From Streptomyces sp. CB02009 (GTDB taxonomy: Bacteria > Actinomycetota > Actinomycetes > Streptomycetales > Streptomycetaceae): a stretch of 64,000 bases of DNA. The stretch is from NCBI RefSeq assembly GCF_001905825.1, contig NZ_LIVV01000001.1, positions 1,041,582 to 1,105,581 on the forward strand, read 5' to 3'. The notes under the pieces are model-generated. The model saw nothing but the letters and a program-made list of their open reading frames with translations. It searched no databases and was not told the origin of the DNA. Numbering within the stretch: position 1 is the stretch's first letter; every line of letters begins with the position of its first letter. Positions 1 to 8,369 of the stretch are shown here, piece by piece. The position numbers and the translations under genes were made by a program.

Positions 1-124
1 CGTCCCACCCCAACTGCGCGGCGATGCCGCCGGTGTCGGCCTCCCGGACCCCGAGGAGGAAGCGGTACACCCGCTCCTCCTCGGCGTCGAGCCCTGCCGC
101 CTCCAGCATGTGCCCTGCGCCCAT
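1..124 (-). CDS. Helix-turn-helix transcriptional regulator, N-terminal part only
   Basis: The window cuts this minus-strand gene after about 41 codons. The visible protein starts MGAGHMLEAAGLDAEEE, continues with a helix ending in VYRFLLG, and reaches TGGIAAQLGWD, where the second and third helices of a winged helix-turn-helix would begin. The pattern resembles the N-terminus of the TrmB/LuxR-type regulators often found beside secreted proteases in streptomycetes; that assignment is from memory. The chosen ATG follows a purine-rich GGGGAAGG site; an in-frame ATG 15 bases later is possible. It is divergent from the protease gene, and a perfect inverted repeat lies between them, so it may control the protease and itself. 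Confidence 0.6.
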   Translation of the reverse strand, partial: MGAGHMLEAAGLDAEEERVYRFLLGVREADTGGIAAQLGWD

Positions 125-151
125 GACGCCTTCCCCCCACCCCGGTCGACG

Positions 152-181
152 TGATCACTCCCCCCGTCTTCGGAGTGATCA
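152..181. promoter_or_regulatory. Perfect 10-bp inverted repeat, candidate operator
   Basis: TGATCACTCC (152-161) and GGAGTGATCA (172-181) are exact reverse complements separated by 10 bases. They lie in the 258-bp divergent region between the truncated regulator and the secreted protease. Centre-to-centre spacing of 20 bp is about two helical turns, as expected for a dimeric DNA-binding protein. No T-run follows, so a terminator is less likely. Binding by the neighbouring regulator is inference. Confidence 0.5.
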
Positions 182-382
182 AATCACAACAGGACCGTCG
201 GAAACGAGAGCGCGCATTACCACGCCGGTCAGGCAATTGGCCTGCGGCGCAGGCATGTTGGCGGCGAGTGGACATGTCGCCTCTTCGACAGCCGAAGGGC
301 GTAGCGAAGGTGATCGTTCCTGTTGAGTCTTGTTTCCGCCGGACACGGATCCCCCTCCGCCGGCGGAAGGAGTGCCCTCAGC

Positions 383-3300
383 ATGCGCAGCAGACGGAGA
401 ACCGCACTGCTCGGAATCGCCCTGGCAGCCACCATGACCGCGGGCGGCACGGTGTACGCCGCCGGCCCTCTCCCCGCGACCGGGGAGGACGCGGTGACCG
501 CCGCGCCCCAGGACGCCGTCCGCACCGCAACGGTCACCCTGGTGACCGGCGACAAGGTGACGGTGGCCACCAGGGCGGGCAGGACCGTGGCCGTCAACGT
601 CGTCCCGTACCGGGGCAGCGCCGCCGGACTGCGGACGTACACGGTCGGCACCGACGTGTACGTCGTTCCCCGCGACGTCGAGGCGCTGGTCCACAACGGC
701 CGGGTCGACAAGCGGCTGTTCAACGTCACCCAGCTCGTCGCCCAGGGCTTCGACGACGCCCACCGCGCGTCGACCCCGCTGATCGTGCGCTACGACTCCA
801 CCGGCACCCCGACCCCCGGCGGAGCCCGCCTCACCCGCAAGCTCCCCGGCGTCCGCGGCGCCGCCGTCACCGCCGACAAGGCCAAGGGCGACACCTTCTG
901 GGAGGCGGTCGACGACGACAGCGCCCGAGCCGGGACCCCCAAGGCCCGCCTGGCGGGCGGCGTCCAGCGCCTCTGGCTGGACGGCAAGGTCGACGCGCTC
1001 CTGGAGAAGAGCGTCCCGCAGATCGGCGCGCCGGAGGCGTGGGCCGCCGGATACGACGGCGCCGGCGTCAAGGTGGCCGTGCTCGACACCGGCGTCGACG
1101 CCACCCACCCCGACCTCGTCGACCGCATCGTCGAGAGCCGCAGCTTCGTCCCCGGCGAGACCGCCCGCGACGGCCACGGCCACGGCACCCACGTCGCCTC
1201 CACGATCCTGGGCAGCGGCGCCGGCTCCGACGGCAGGTACCGGGGCGTCGCCCCCGGCGCCGAGCTGCTCGTGGGCAAGGTCCTCGACGACGGCGGCTCC
1301 GGATCGGAGTCCGGCATCATCGAGGGCATGGAATGGGCCGCGCACTCCGGCGCGAAGGTCGTCTCCATGAGCCTGGGCGGCCAGGAGGGCGCCGACGGCA
1401 CCGACCCCATGTCGCTCGCGGTCAACGAACTCACCGCGAGCACCGGCGTCCTGTTCACCATCGCCGCGGGCAACAGCGGCCCCGGAGCGAAGACCGTCGG
1501 CTCACCCGGAGCCGCCGCCGCGGCCCTGACCGTCGGCGCCGTGGACGCGGACGACGCCGTCGCGAGCTTCTCCAGCCGCGGCCCGCGCGGCGACGGCGGC
1601 CTCAAGCCGGAGATCACCGCACCGGGCGTCCGGATCGTCGCAGCCCGCGCGGCGGGCACCACGATGGGCGCGCCGGCCGGCGAGCTGTACACCGCCGCCA
1701 GCGGCACCTCCATGGCGACGCCGCACGTGGCGGGCGCGGCGGCGATCCTCGCCCAGCGCCACCCCGACTGGACGCCCGCCCAGCTGAAGCGCCACCTCGT
1801 CAGCACCGCGAAGACCACCGCCGACACCTCCGTGTACGCGCAGGGCGCCGGCCGCGTCGACGTGGCACGCGCGGTCCGCCAGCCGGTGTCGGCCGACGGC
1901 ACGGTCGACTTCGGCCTGCGGGGCTGGGACGACTCCGCCACGGTCGAGAAGAGCATCGCGTACGTCAACGACGGCGACGCCCCGGTCACGCTGGCGCTGA
2001 ACCTGCGGAGCGCGGGCGAGACGCTGCCCGCCGGGACGCTCTCCCTGGGCGCCGACTCGGTCACCGTCCCCGCGCACGGCACCGCCGCGGTCGCCGTCAC
2101 CCTCGACAGCGGCAGGCTCACCACCGGATCGCACGGCGCGCACGTCACCGCCCGAGCCTCCGACGGGACGACGGTGGCGACCGCCGTCGGATTCGGCCGC
2201 GACGTGCAGCGCTTCGACGTGACGCTGAAGGTCCTCGACCGCGACGGCAAGCCGACCCGCGGCATCGCCGCGATCACCGACACCTCCCTGGACAAGGCGG
2301 TGCTCCCGGAGACGTACCCGGTCGGCGAGGACGGGACCGTCGTGCTGCGGGTGCCGCGCGGCGAGCACTCCTTCATCACGGAGATCTCCCACTACAGCCC
2401 CGACTGGAGCATGCTCCACGAGTACACCTACGGGGCGCAGCCCGGCACGCTCATCGACTCCGACCGGACCTTCACCTTCGACGGCTCCAGGGCGAGCCGC
2501 GTCACCATGGCCACACCCCGGCCGTCCGAGACGAACCGCCTGCGGGTCGGCATCGCGTCCAGCCCCTCCTCGCGGGTCCTGGTCCACAACCGCGAGGTCT
2601 GGCTCGGCGGTGAGACGGCTGTCTACTCCGTGCCGTCGGCCACCACCGACCCCGCCCTCTTCGAGTCGCGGGTCGGCTGGTCGCTCAGCGCCCCCGCGCT
2701 GTCGGCCCGGCTCGCCGGACACGGCGGCCGAGCCCTCGACGTCTCCTACTTCCAGGGCTGGACCGGCTCGGCACGCTTCGACGGCAGCCGCACCCTGCGG
2801 GTGGCCAGGCCGGGAGAGGACGTCAGGGGCAAGCTCGCGCTGGTGAAGCGGGACTCCGGCACCACGACGTACGCGCAGGTCGACGCGGCGGCCGACGCCG
2901 GAGCCCTGGCCGTGCTCGTCTACAACGACACCCCCGGCGGCTGGCTGGCCGGCAACTGGGGCCAGAAGGAGACCCGCATCCCCGCGATGACCGTCTCCGG
3001 CACCGAGGGCGAGCGGCTGCTGGCGCTGACCGGGGCCCGCATCACCTTCTCCGGCACGGCGGTCAGCCCGTACTCCTACGAACTGCTCACCTACCGCGCC
3101 GGCGGCATTCCCGCCGACCAGCGCCACCGCGTCCGGACCGGTGAACTCGCCACGGTCGAATCGCGGTTCCACGGTACGACCGCGGGCGCCGAGGCCGGAT
3201 ACAGCCGTCTGACGCACTCACCGATGCAGACGGTGGGGAACTTCGCCTTCGGCCGGATGCCGCTCCAGCGCACCCTCACCGAGTACGTCACCACGGGCGT

Positions 3301-4066
3301 GCGCACCTACGAGGCCATGAAGCTCGGTCCCGTGTGGACGGCGGGCGGCACCTGGCAGGTGACGGCCCCCACGACGTTCACCCCCGGCCAGCAGGTCCGC
3401 CGCGACTGGAACAAGGCCGTCGTCCGCACCGCGCTCCCGAGCAGCCTGGACCAGGCGGCGGCCCGTGAGGCCGCCGTCGCCGGGATCACCGCCGCGGGAC
3501 TCCTCGACAGCGGCCAGGGGCAGTGGGCCGTCGTGCGCAACGGCACCGACAAGGAGTTGACCACGGTCTACCGGGACGGCACGCTCCTCGGCACCGCACC
3601 CGCCGCGGCCGTCGCCTTCCCCGTGGTGCCGGAGCGCGCCGAGTACCGCGTGGTCACCGACGTACAGCGGGACGAGGCCGGCTGGAACACCTCCACGAAG
3701 GTACGCACCGACTGGCGCTTCCACTCCGCGCAGGGCGAGGGGCGGACACTGCTGCCCGTCCTGTCGGTCGACTACCGGCTCGGCACCGACCTGGCCAACA
3801 GCGCCCGGGCCAGGTCCCGCACGAGCGTCGGCCTCGGCGTACGCCACCCCAAGGGCTTCGTCGGCCCGGCCGTCACTGGGGTCACGCTGTGGGCCTCGTA
3901 CGACGACGGCGCCTCCTGGCGGCAGATCCGCCTGGACGGCCGTCTCAACGGCACGATCGAGAACCCGGCGACCGCGGGCTTCGTCTCGCTGAGGGTCACC
4001 GCCACCGACGCCGACGGGAACTCCGTCGACCAGACGGTGACGCGGGCCTACCAGGTCCGCCGCTGA
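383..4066 (+). CDS. Secreted S8 family subtilisin-like serine peptidase with PA domain
   Basis: A 1,227-residue exported serine protease. The start chosen is the ATG after GGAAGGAG (364-371), which gives a clean signal peptide beginning MRSRRRTALLGIALAA. All S8 catalytic residues are visible: Asp235 in VLDTGVD, His270 in GHGTHVAS, oxyanion Asn364 in AAGNSGPG and Ser443 in SGTSMATPHVAG. A long C-terminal region follows, with a protease-associated (PA) segment around residues 810-890 (region of VYNDTPGGWLAGNWG) and beta-rich repeats to the end. The size matches the large actinobacterial S8 peptidases rather than compact subtilisins. It probably degrades extracellular protein. It is divergent from a regulator and closed by a strong hairpin. 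Confidence 0.95.
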   Translation: MRSRRRTALLGIALAATMTAGGTVYAAGPLPATGEDAVTAAPQDAVRTATVTLVTGDKVTVATRAGRTVAVNVVPYRGSAAGLRTYTVGTDVYVVPRDVEALVHNGRVDKRLFNVTQLVAQGFDDAHRASTPLIVRYDSTGTPTPGGARLTRKLPGVRGAAVTADKAKGDTFWEAVDDDSARAGTPKARLAGGVQRLWLDGKVDALLEKSVPQIGAPEAWAAGYDGAGVKVAVLDTGVDATHPDLVDRIVESRSFVPGETARDGHGHGTHVASTILGSGAGSDGRYRGVAPGAELLVGKVLDDGGSGSESGIIEGMEWAAHSGAKVVSMSLGGQEGADGTDPMSLAVNELTASTGVLFTIAAGNSGPGAKTVGSPGAAAAALTVGAVDADDAVASFSSRGPRGDGGLKPEITAPGVRIVAARAAGTTMGAPAGELYTAASGTSMATPHVAGAAAILAQRHPDWTPAQLKRHLVSTAKTTADTSVYAQGAGRVDVARAVRQPVSADGTVDFGLRGWDDSATVEKSIAYVNDGDAPVTLALNLRSAGETLPAGTLSLGADSVTVPAHGTAAVAVTLDSGRLTTGSHGAHVTARASDGTTVATAVGFGRDVQRFDVTLKVLDRDGKPTRGIAAITDTSLDKAVLPETYPVGEDGTVVLRVPRGEHSFITEISHYSPDWSMLHEYTYGAQPGTLIDSDRTFTFDGSRASRVTMATPRPSETNRLRVGIASSPSSRVLVHNREVWLGGETAVYSVPSATTDPALFESRVGWSLSAPALSARLAGHGGRALDVSYFQGWTGSARFDGSRTLRVARPGEDVRGKLALVKRDSGTTTYAQVDAAADAGALAVLVYNDTPGGWLAGNWGQKETRIPAMTVSGTEGERLLALTGARITFSGTAVSPYSYELLTYRAGGIPADQRHRVRTGELATVESRFHGTTAGAEAGYSRLTHSPMQTVGNFAFGRMPLQRTLTEYVTTGVRTYEAMKLGPVWTAGGTWQVTAPTTFTPGQQVRRDWNKAVVRTALPSSLDQAAAREAAVAGITAAGLLDSGQGQWAVVRNGTDKELTTVYRDGTLLGTAPAAAVAFPVVPERAEYRVVTDVQRDEAGWNTSTKVRTDWRFHSAQGEGRTLLPVLSVDYRLGTDLANSARARSRTSVGLGVRHPKGFVGPAVTGVTLWASYDDGASWRQIRLDGRLNGTIENPATAGFVSLRVTATDADGNSVDQTVTRAYQVRR

Positions 4067-4077
4067 CCGACCGCAGC

Positions 4078-4117
4078 CGAACGGCCGGGGCTCCCGCGCG
4101 GGAGCCCCGGCCGTTCG
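4078..4117 (+). terminator. Strong GC hairpin terminator after the protease
   Basis: A perfect 17-bp stem (4078-4094 with 4101-4117) encloses a 6-base loop, CGCGCG, starting 12 bases after the protease stop. There is no U-tract, which is usual in streptomycetes. It separates the protease from the P450 transcript. Confidence 0.75.
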
Positions 4118-4209
4118 CGGCGTCCCGGCGCGCCGCGGACCGGTCGTCGCCGGCCGGGTCGGGCGTGTCGCAGCCCGTGGCCGGCCGGAGCCCGTTGGAG
4201 CCTGGGGAC

Positions 4210-5385
4210 ATGACCGACCCGACTCAGGAACCCCGCTTCCTCCAGGACCCCTATCCCGCCTACGCCGCCCTGCGCTCCATATCCCCGGTGCGGCCCGTCT
4301 CCGGCCCCGGAGGGCGCCCCGGCTACCTGGTCACCGGCTACGAGGAGGCCAGAGAAGCCCTCGGCGACGCCCGCCTCTCGAAGGACACGGCCGCGTTCTT
4401 CGCGGGCAGGCAGCCGGGGCGCCGACTGCACCCCGCCATCGCCCGCACGATGCTGGCCGCCGACCCGCCCCAGCACACCCGGCAGCGGAGACTGGTGACC
4501 CAGGCGTTCACGACAGGGGCCGTCGCGCGGCTGCGGCCGTTCATCGCCCGCGTCACGGACGAGCTCCTCGACCAGTGGCCCGCCGACGGGCCGTTCGACT
4601 TCGTGGCCGGTCTCGCGGTGCCGCTGCCGGTCGTCGTCATCTGCGAGCTGCTCGGAGTCCCGCGGGCGGACCGGCCCCAGGTCCGGCGCTGGTCGGCGGA
4701 ACTCTTCGCGGCAGGCGAGCCCGAGGTCGTCGACGCCGCCTCGCACGCGATGGCCGACTACATGACAGCCCTCATCGCCGCCAAGCGCCACGATCCCGGC
4801 AGCGCCCTCCTCGACCGGCTCATCGCCGCTCGCGACGGAGACGATCGCCTGAGCGAGGCGGAGCTGGTCTCCTTGGCCGTGCTCCTGCTCGTGGCCGGCC
4901 ACGAGACCACCACCCACGCACTCGGCAACGCCCTCCTGGCACTGCTCCGGAACCCGGCCGCGCTGGACCGGCTCCGGTCGGAGCCCGACGCCGTCCCCGC
5001 CGCGCTGGACGAACTGCTCCGCTTCGACTCGGCGGTGAGCACGGCCACGTTCCGGTTCACCACGGAAGCCGTCGAGCTCGGCGGCACCGAGATCCCGGCC
5101 GGGGTCCCGGTCACGATCGCCCTGGGGGCGGCCAACCGGGACCCGGCGCGGTTCCCGTCGCCTGACCGCCTCGACCTGGACCGGAACGCCGCTGCCCACC
5201 TCGCCTTCGGCCACGGCGTGCACCGCTGTGTCGGCGCGCCCCTGGCGAAGGCGGAGGCGGAGATCGCCCTGCGAGCCGTCCTGACCCGATTCCCCGGCGT
5301 ACGCCTCGGCGTCCCCGCGGACCGGCTGGAGTGGCGGCACACCCGCCTCGTCCGTGGACTGGTCTCACTGCCCGTCCTGGCCTGA
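4210..5385 (+). CDS. Cytochrome P450
   Basis: A 391-residue soluble heme-thiolate monooxygenase of the bacterial class that takes electrons from ferredoxin. The start is the ATG after GGAG (4197-4200). Signature motifs are intact: I-helix AGHETTT (residues 229-235), ExxR as E268-L-L-R271, and the heme loop FGHGVHRCVGAPLA with Cys340 as the axial ligand. The length is normal. The substrate cannot be told from sequence. No ferredoxin, reductase or biosynthetic cluster lies beside it, so it looks like a stand-alone P450. The hairpin upstream implies its own promoter or read-through from the protease. Confidence 0.93.
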   Translation: MTDPTQEPRFLQDPYPAYAALRSISPVRPVSGPGGRPGYLVTGYEEAREALGDARLSKDTAAFFAGRQPGRRLHPAIARTMLAADPPQHTRQRRLVTQAFTTGAVARLRPFIARVTDELLDQWPADGPFDFVAGLAVPLPVVVICELLGVPRADRPQVRRWSAELFAAGEPEVVDAASHAMADYMTALIAAKRHDPGSALLDRLIAARDGDDRLSEAELVSLAVLLLVAGHETTTHALGNALLALLRNPAALDRLRSEPDAVPAALDELLRFDSAVSTATFRFTTEAVELGGTEIPAGVPVTIALGAANRDPARFPSPDRLDLDRNAAAHLAFGHGVHRCVGAPLAKAEAEIALRAVLTRFPGVRLGVPADRLEWRHTRLVRGLVSLPVLA

Positions 5386-5485
5386 CGGAGGCCGGGTCGC
5401 CGCGCCGCCGCCGGACGCGGCCGGTGCCCGGTCCCGAAGGCGTGTTCCAGCCGCCGTTCCGTCACCTGATCGGACCAGTACGTCC

Positions 5486-5491
5486 TAGAGT
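5486..5491 (+). promoter_or_regulatory. -10 element of a leaderless transcript (TAGAGT)
   Basis: TAGAGT ends 6 bases before the GTG at 5498. No Shine-Dalgarno sequence precedes that GTG. This is the arrangement seen for leaderless actinobacterial mRNAs, where transcription starts at the first base of the start codon. Confidence 0.5.
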
Positions 5492-5497
5492 GTGCGC

Positions 5498-7885
5498 GTG
5501 ACCGAGCAGAATCCCGAACTCATCGCCGGCCGCTACCAGCTGGTCGAACGCATCGGCCAGGGCGGCATGGGCCGGGTGTGGCGTGGCCTCGACCAGCAGC
5601 TCTTCGGGCGCGAGGTCGCCGTCAAGGAGATCCTGTTCCCGCCGGGCATGGACGACGACGACCGAGCCGTACTGCTCCGGCGGTTCACCGGCGAGGCACG
5701 CGCAGCGGTGACTCTCAGCCACCCCGGGGTCATCACCGTCCATGACGTCGTGGAGCATCGCGGAGCCCCCGTCATCATCATGGAGTTGATCCGCGGGCAA
5801 TCCCTGGCCGCCGCCATCCGGAGCCACGGCAGGCTGCCCGTACGGCGGGTGGCCGAGATCGGCGCCGCCATGCTGGACGCGTTGGCCGAGGCGCACCGGG
5901 CCCGCATCGTCCATCGGGACATCAAGCCGGACAACGTGCTCCTGACCAGGGACCGCGTCGTCCTGACCGACTTCGGCATCGCCCACCTCGCCGACGCCAC
6001 GACCAAGCTGAGCCACAGCGGAATCGTGATCGGCACCCCGCAGTACATGCCGCCGGAGCAACTGGACGGCAAGCGTCCCACTCCGGCCAACGACCTGTGG
6101 GCGCTCGGCGCGACCCTCTACCACGCCGTCGAAGGACACCCGCCGTTCGAGGCCGAGGGGCTCCACGCCCTCGCCGTCGCGGTGTTCACCAGCCCGCACC
6201 GGGCGCCGGTCCATGCCGGCCCGCTGGCTCCTGTCCTCGACGCGCTCCTCACCAAGGACCCGGCTCAGCGCGTGGATGCCTCGGAGGCGGCGGAGATGCT
6301 GGCGTCCGTGCTGCGGTCCTCGGGCGGTCCTGACGTCACCGCCGAGCGCGGGCCGGAGCGCGAGCGTGGCACCGGACCCGTACCGGACGCTCCGGCGGAG
6401 GACACGGCAGTCCCGCCCGCGCCCCGGCAGGCGCCGCCCGCGCCGACTCCGCCGTCACCCACGCCCACGCCCACCGTCCTGGACTCCGGGTCCGCCGCCG
6501 CCCCTCCGCGCGTTCCCGTCCCTGACCGCCCGACCCACCCGCCCCTGCCCGTACCCCGGGGCGAGGGCCCGGTCACGCTCGACGCGACCGTCGCCCCGGA
6601 ACGCCGAGGCCCCGCGTCCGCCCGACGGCCCGGACTCACCCGGCGCTCCGCGGTCCTCGGCACCGCGCTGGCGGTGCTGGCCTCGGGTTCCCTCCTGACC
6701 TGGGCCCTCACCCGTGACGACGACGCCCCGCGGCGCGGGGCGGCCGGAAGCGGAGCGGGGAACCCCTCCGTCACTGTGGTGATCGGTGTGGACGCACCGC
6801 TGAGCGGCGGACTGTCCTCCATGGGCGTCGGCATCAAGAACGCCGCCGACCTGGCGGCCAGGACCGCGAACGAGTCCCGCCACGTCCCCGGCGTGACGTT
6901 CGAGATCAAGGCACTGGACGACGCGGCCGACCCCGCCAAGGGGGCGGCCAACGCCCCCCGGTTCGTGTCCGACGAGAAGGTCCTGGGCGTCGTCGGCCCC
7001 CTCACCTCCGCCGTCGCCCGGTCACTGGTGCCCCCGCTCGCCGGGGCGGACCTGGTCAACGTGTCACCGGGCAACACCGACCCCACCCTGACCCTGGGCG
7101 AGGACTGGGCCGCGAGCACCGGGTCCCGCCCGCACTCCACCTACTTCCGCACCATCGCCACGGACGTCGACCAGGGGCCGTTCGCCGCCCGGTACCTCCA
7201 CAGGGCGAAGAAGACCAAGCTGTACGTCATCGACGACAAGAGCACCCACGGCACCGCGCTCAGCGCCGGTCTCAGGGCCGAGTTCACCGGACTCGGCGGG
7301 ACCGTCGTCGGCACCGAGCAGGTCGACCCCGCGGAACGCGCCTTCGCGGGACTCGCCGTCAGAGTACGAGCCTCGGGCGCCGACGCCGTCTACTTCGGCG
7401 GCTACTACGACACCGCGGCGCCCCTGTCCCAGCAGCTCAAGCAGGCGGGGGTGAACGTGCCCCTGATGGGCGGCGACGGCATCTTCGACCAGCAGTACCT
7501 CACGGAGAACCCGCAGGCCGAGGGCGACCTCGCGACGCAGATCGGCGCACCCGCCGAGGAGTCGGCGGCAGGGCGGGAGTTCCTCGACCGGTACCGGAAG
7601 GCTGGCTACCCGGAACCGCCCGGCTGGTACGGCCCGTACGCCTACGACGCGACCTGGGCCCTCATCGAAGCCGTGAAGGCCCTCGTGACGGACAACGGCG
7701 GCACGCTCCCGGAGAAGGCCCGGGCGAAGCTCTCACCGGCCGTCGCCGGAGTGGCCTTCGACGGTGTCACCGGCCGTGTCGCCTTCGACAAGGAAGGCGA
7801 CACGGTCAACCGCAGGCTGACGGTGTACACGGCGGACGACGGGACCTGGAGGATCGCCGACCCGGGCGGTCCCACCGGTCCCTGA
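5498..7885 (+). CDS. Membrane Ser/Thr protein kinase fused to a LivK-type substrate-binding sensor
   Basis: A 795-residue receptor kinase. Residues 1-270 form a Hanks-type kinase: GQGGMGRV loop, Lys43 in VAVKE, Asp141 in HRDIKPDN, Asp158 in DFG, and an activation loop ending GTPQYMPPE. A Pro-rich linker (about 290-375) leads to one membrane helix near 381-403. The outer half (about 415-795) resembles the type I periplasmic binding proteins of branched-chain amino acid ABC transporters (IGVDAPLSGG, VVGPLTSAVA, VYFGGYYDTAAPLSQQL). It probably senses an extracellular small ligand and signals by phosphorylation. GTG 5498 fits a leaderless start; an in-frame GTG lies 6 bases earlier. No transporter genes adjoin it, which fits a sensor role. 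Confidence 0.93.
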   Translation: MTEQNPELIAGRYQLVERIGQGGMGRVWRGLDQQLFGREVAVKEILFPPGMDDDDRAVLLRRFTGEARAAVTLSHPGVITVHDVVEHRGAPVIIMELIRGQSLAAAIRSHGRLPVRRVAEIGAAMLDALAEAHRARIVHRDIKPDNVLLTRDRVVLTDFGIAHLADATTKLSHSGIVIGTPQYMPPEQLDGKRPTPANDLWALGATLYHAVEGHPPFEAEGLHALAVAVFTSPHRAPVHAGPLAPVLDALLTKDPAQRVDASEAAEMLASVLRSSGGPDVTAERGPERERGTGPVPDAPAEDTAVPPAPRQAPPAPTPPSPTPTPTVLDSGSAAAPPRVPVPDRPTHPPLPVPRGEGPVTLDATVAPERRGPASARRPGLTRRSAVLGTALAVLASGSLLTWALTRDDDAPRRGAAGSGAGNPSVTVVIGVDAPLSGGLSSMGVGIKNAADLAARTANESRHVPGVTFEIKALDDAADPAKGAANAPRFVSDEKVLGVVGPLTSAVARSLVPPLAGADLVNVSPGNTDPTLTLGEDWAASTGSRPHSTYFRTIATDVDQGPFAARYLHRAKKTKLYVIDDKSTHGTALSAGLRAEFTGLGGTVVGTEQVDPAERAFAGLAVRVRASGADAVYFGGYYDTAAPLSQQLKQAGVNVPLMGGDGIFDQQYLTENPQAEGDLATQIGAPAEESAAGREFLDRYRKAGYPEPPGWYGPYAYDATWALIEAVKALVTDNGGTLPEKARAKLSPAVAGVAFDGVTGRVAFDKEGDTVNRRLTVYTADDGTWRIADPGGPTGP

Positions 7886-7935
7886 CCCCGCCCCACGGCG
7901 GGCTCCCCGCACCACCGCTCCCGCCGACCTGCGGC

Positions 7936-7941
7936 TAGGCT
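7936..7941 (+). promoter_or_regulatory. -10 element of a leaderless transcript (TAGGCT)
   Basis: TAGGCT is followed by 7 bases and then the ATG at 7949, with no convincing Shine-Dalgarno site. This suggests the small gene has its own leaderless promoter rather than depending on the kinase transcript. Confidence 0.45.
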
Positions 7942-7948
7942 CCGTGGA

Positions 7949-8329
7949 ATGGAGCGAGCTGAGGTTCTGAAGCGAGTGATCGGCATCCTGACGGAGGCTC
8001 AGGAGATCCGCAAGGCCGTGGAGGACGAGGGCGAGGGCGACGAGGCCTTCGACGCCGCGTCCGAGATCGAGCCGCGGGTGGTCACCCAGATGCTCAACGA
8101 GATGCTGCCCCACATCAGCGTGCCTGCCGACGCCGCCCCGCAGGAGGTCGCCCACCTCCTCGCTGCGGCTCTCGGACCCGCGCTGTACACCATGGTCTCC
8201 GGGTTCACCCTGGCCTTCACCAGTCTCGCCGTGGCGCACGACGAGGGACGGACCGACGTCTCCTCGGCCGAAGTCCTGCAGTCCCTCGCCCTCCAGGTGG
8301 AGGCGGGCCGTTTCGACGAGGGGGCCTGA
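7949..8329 (+). CDS. Small acidic hypothetical protein
   Basis: A 126-residue protein of unknown function. It is mostly helical by eye, with an acidic stretch (EDEGEGDEAFD, about residues 27-37), no signal peptide and no clear membrane segment. A moderately hydrophobic helix (LGPALYTMVSGFTLAFTSLAVA) lies near residues 75-95. Codon use and GC3 match its neighbours, so it is very likely real. It sits 63 bases after the sensor kinase stop on the same strand, and its own -10-like element suggests separate transcription. A functional link to the kinase is possible but unsupported. Confidence 0.75.
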   Translation: MERAEVLKRVIGILTEAQEIRKAVEDEGEGDEAFDAASEIEPRVVTQMLNEMLPHISVPADAAPQEVAHLLAAALGPALYTMVSGFTLAFTSLAVAHDEGRTDVSSAEVLQSLALQVEAGRFDEGA

Positions 8330-8356
8330 GCGGCCCGCCCGCGCCGGGCGGGCCGC
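8330..8356. terminator. Hairpin between convergent genes
   Basis: GCGGCCCGCCC (8330-8340) pairs perfectly with GGGCGGGCCGC (8346-8356) across a 5-base loop. It lies directly after the small gene's stop and just before the stop of the convergent esterase-like gene, so it could serve both. Confidence 0.65.
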
Positions 8357-8369
8357 CTCGCGCGCAGGG

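Noticed and set aside
4210..5385. P450 as part of a natural-product cluster
   Set aside because: No synthase, tailoring, resistance or transport genes accompany it; neighbours are a protease and a sensor kinase.
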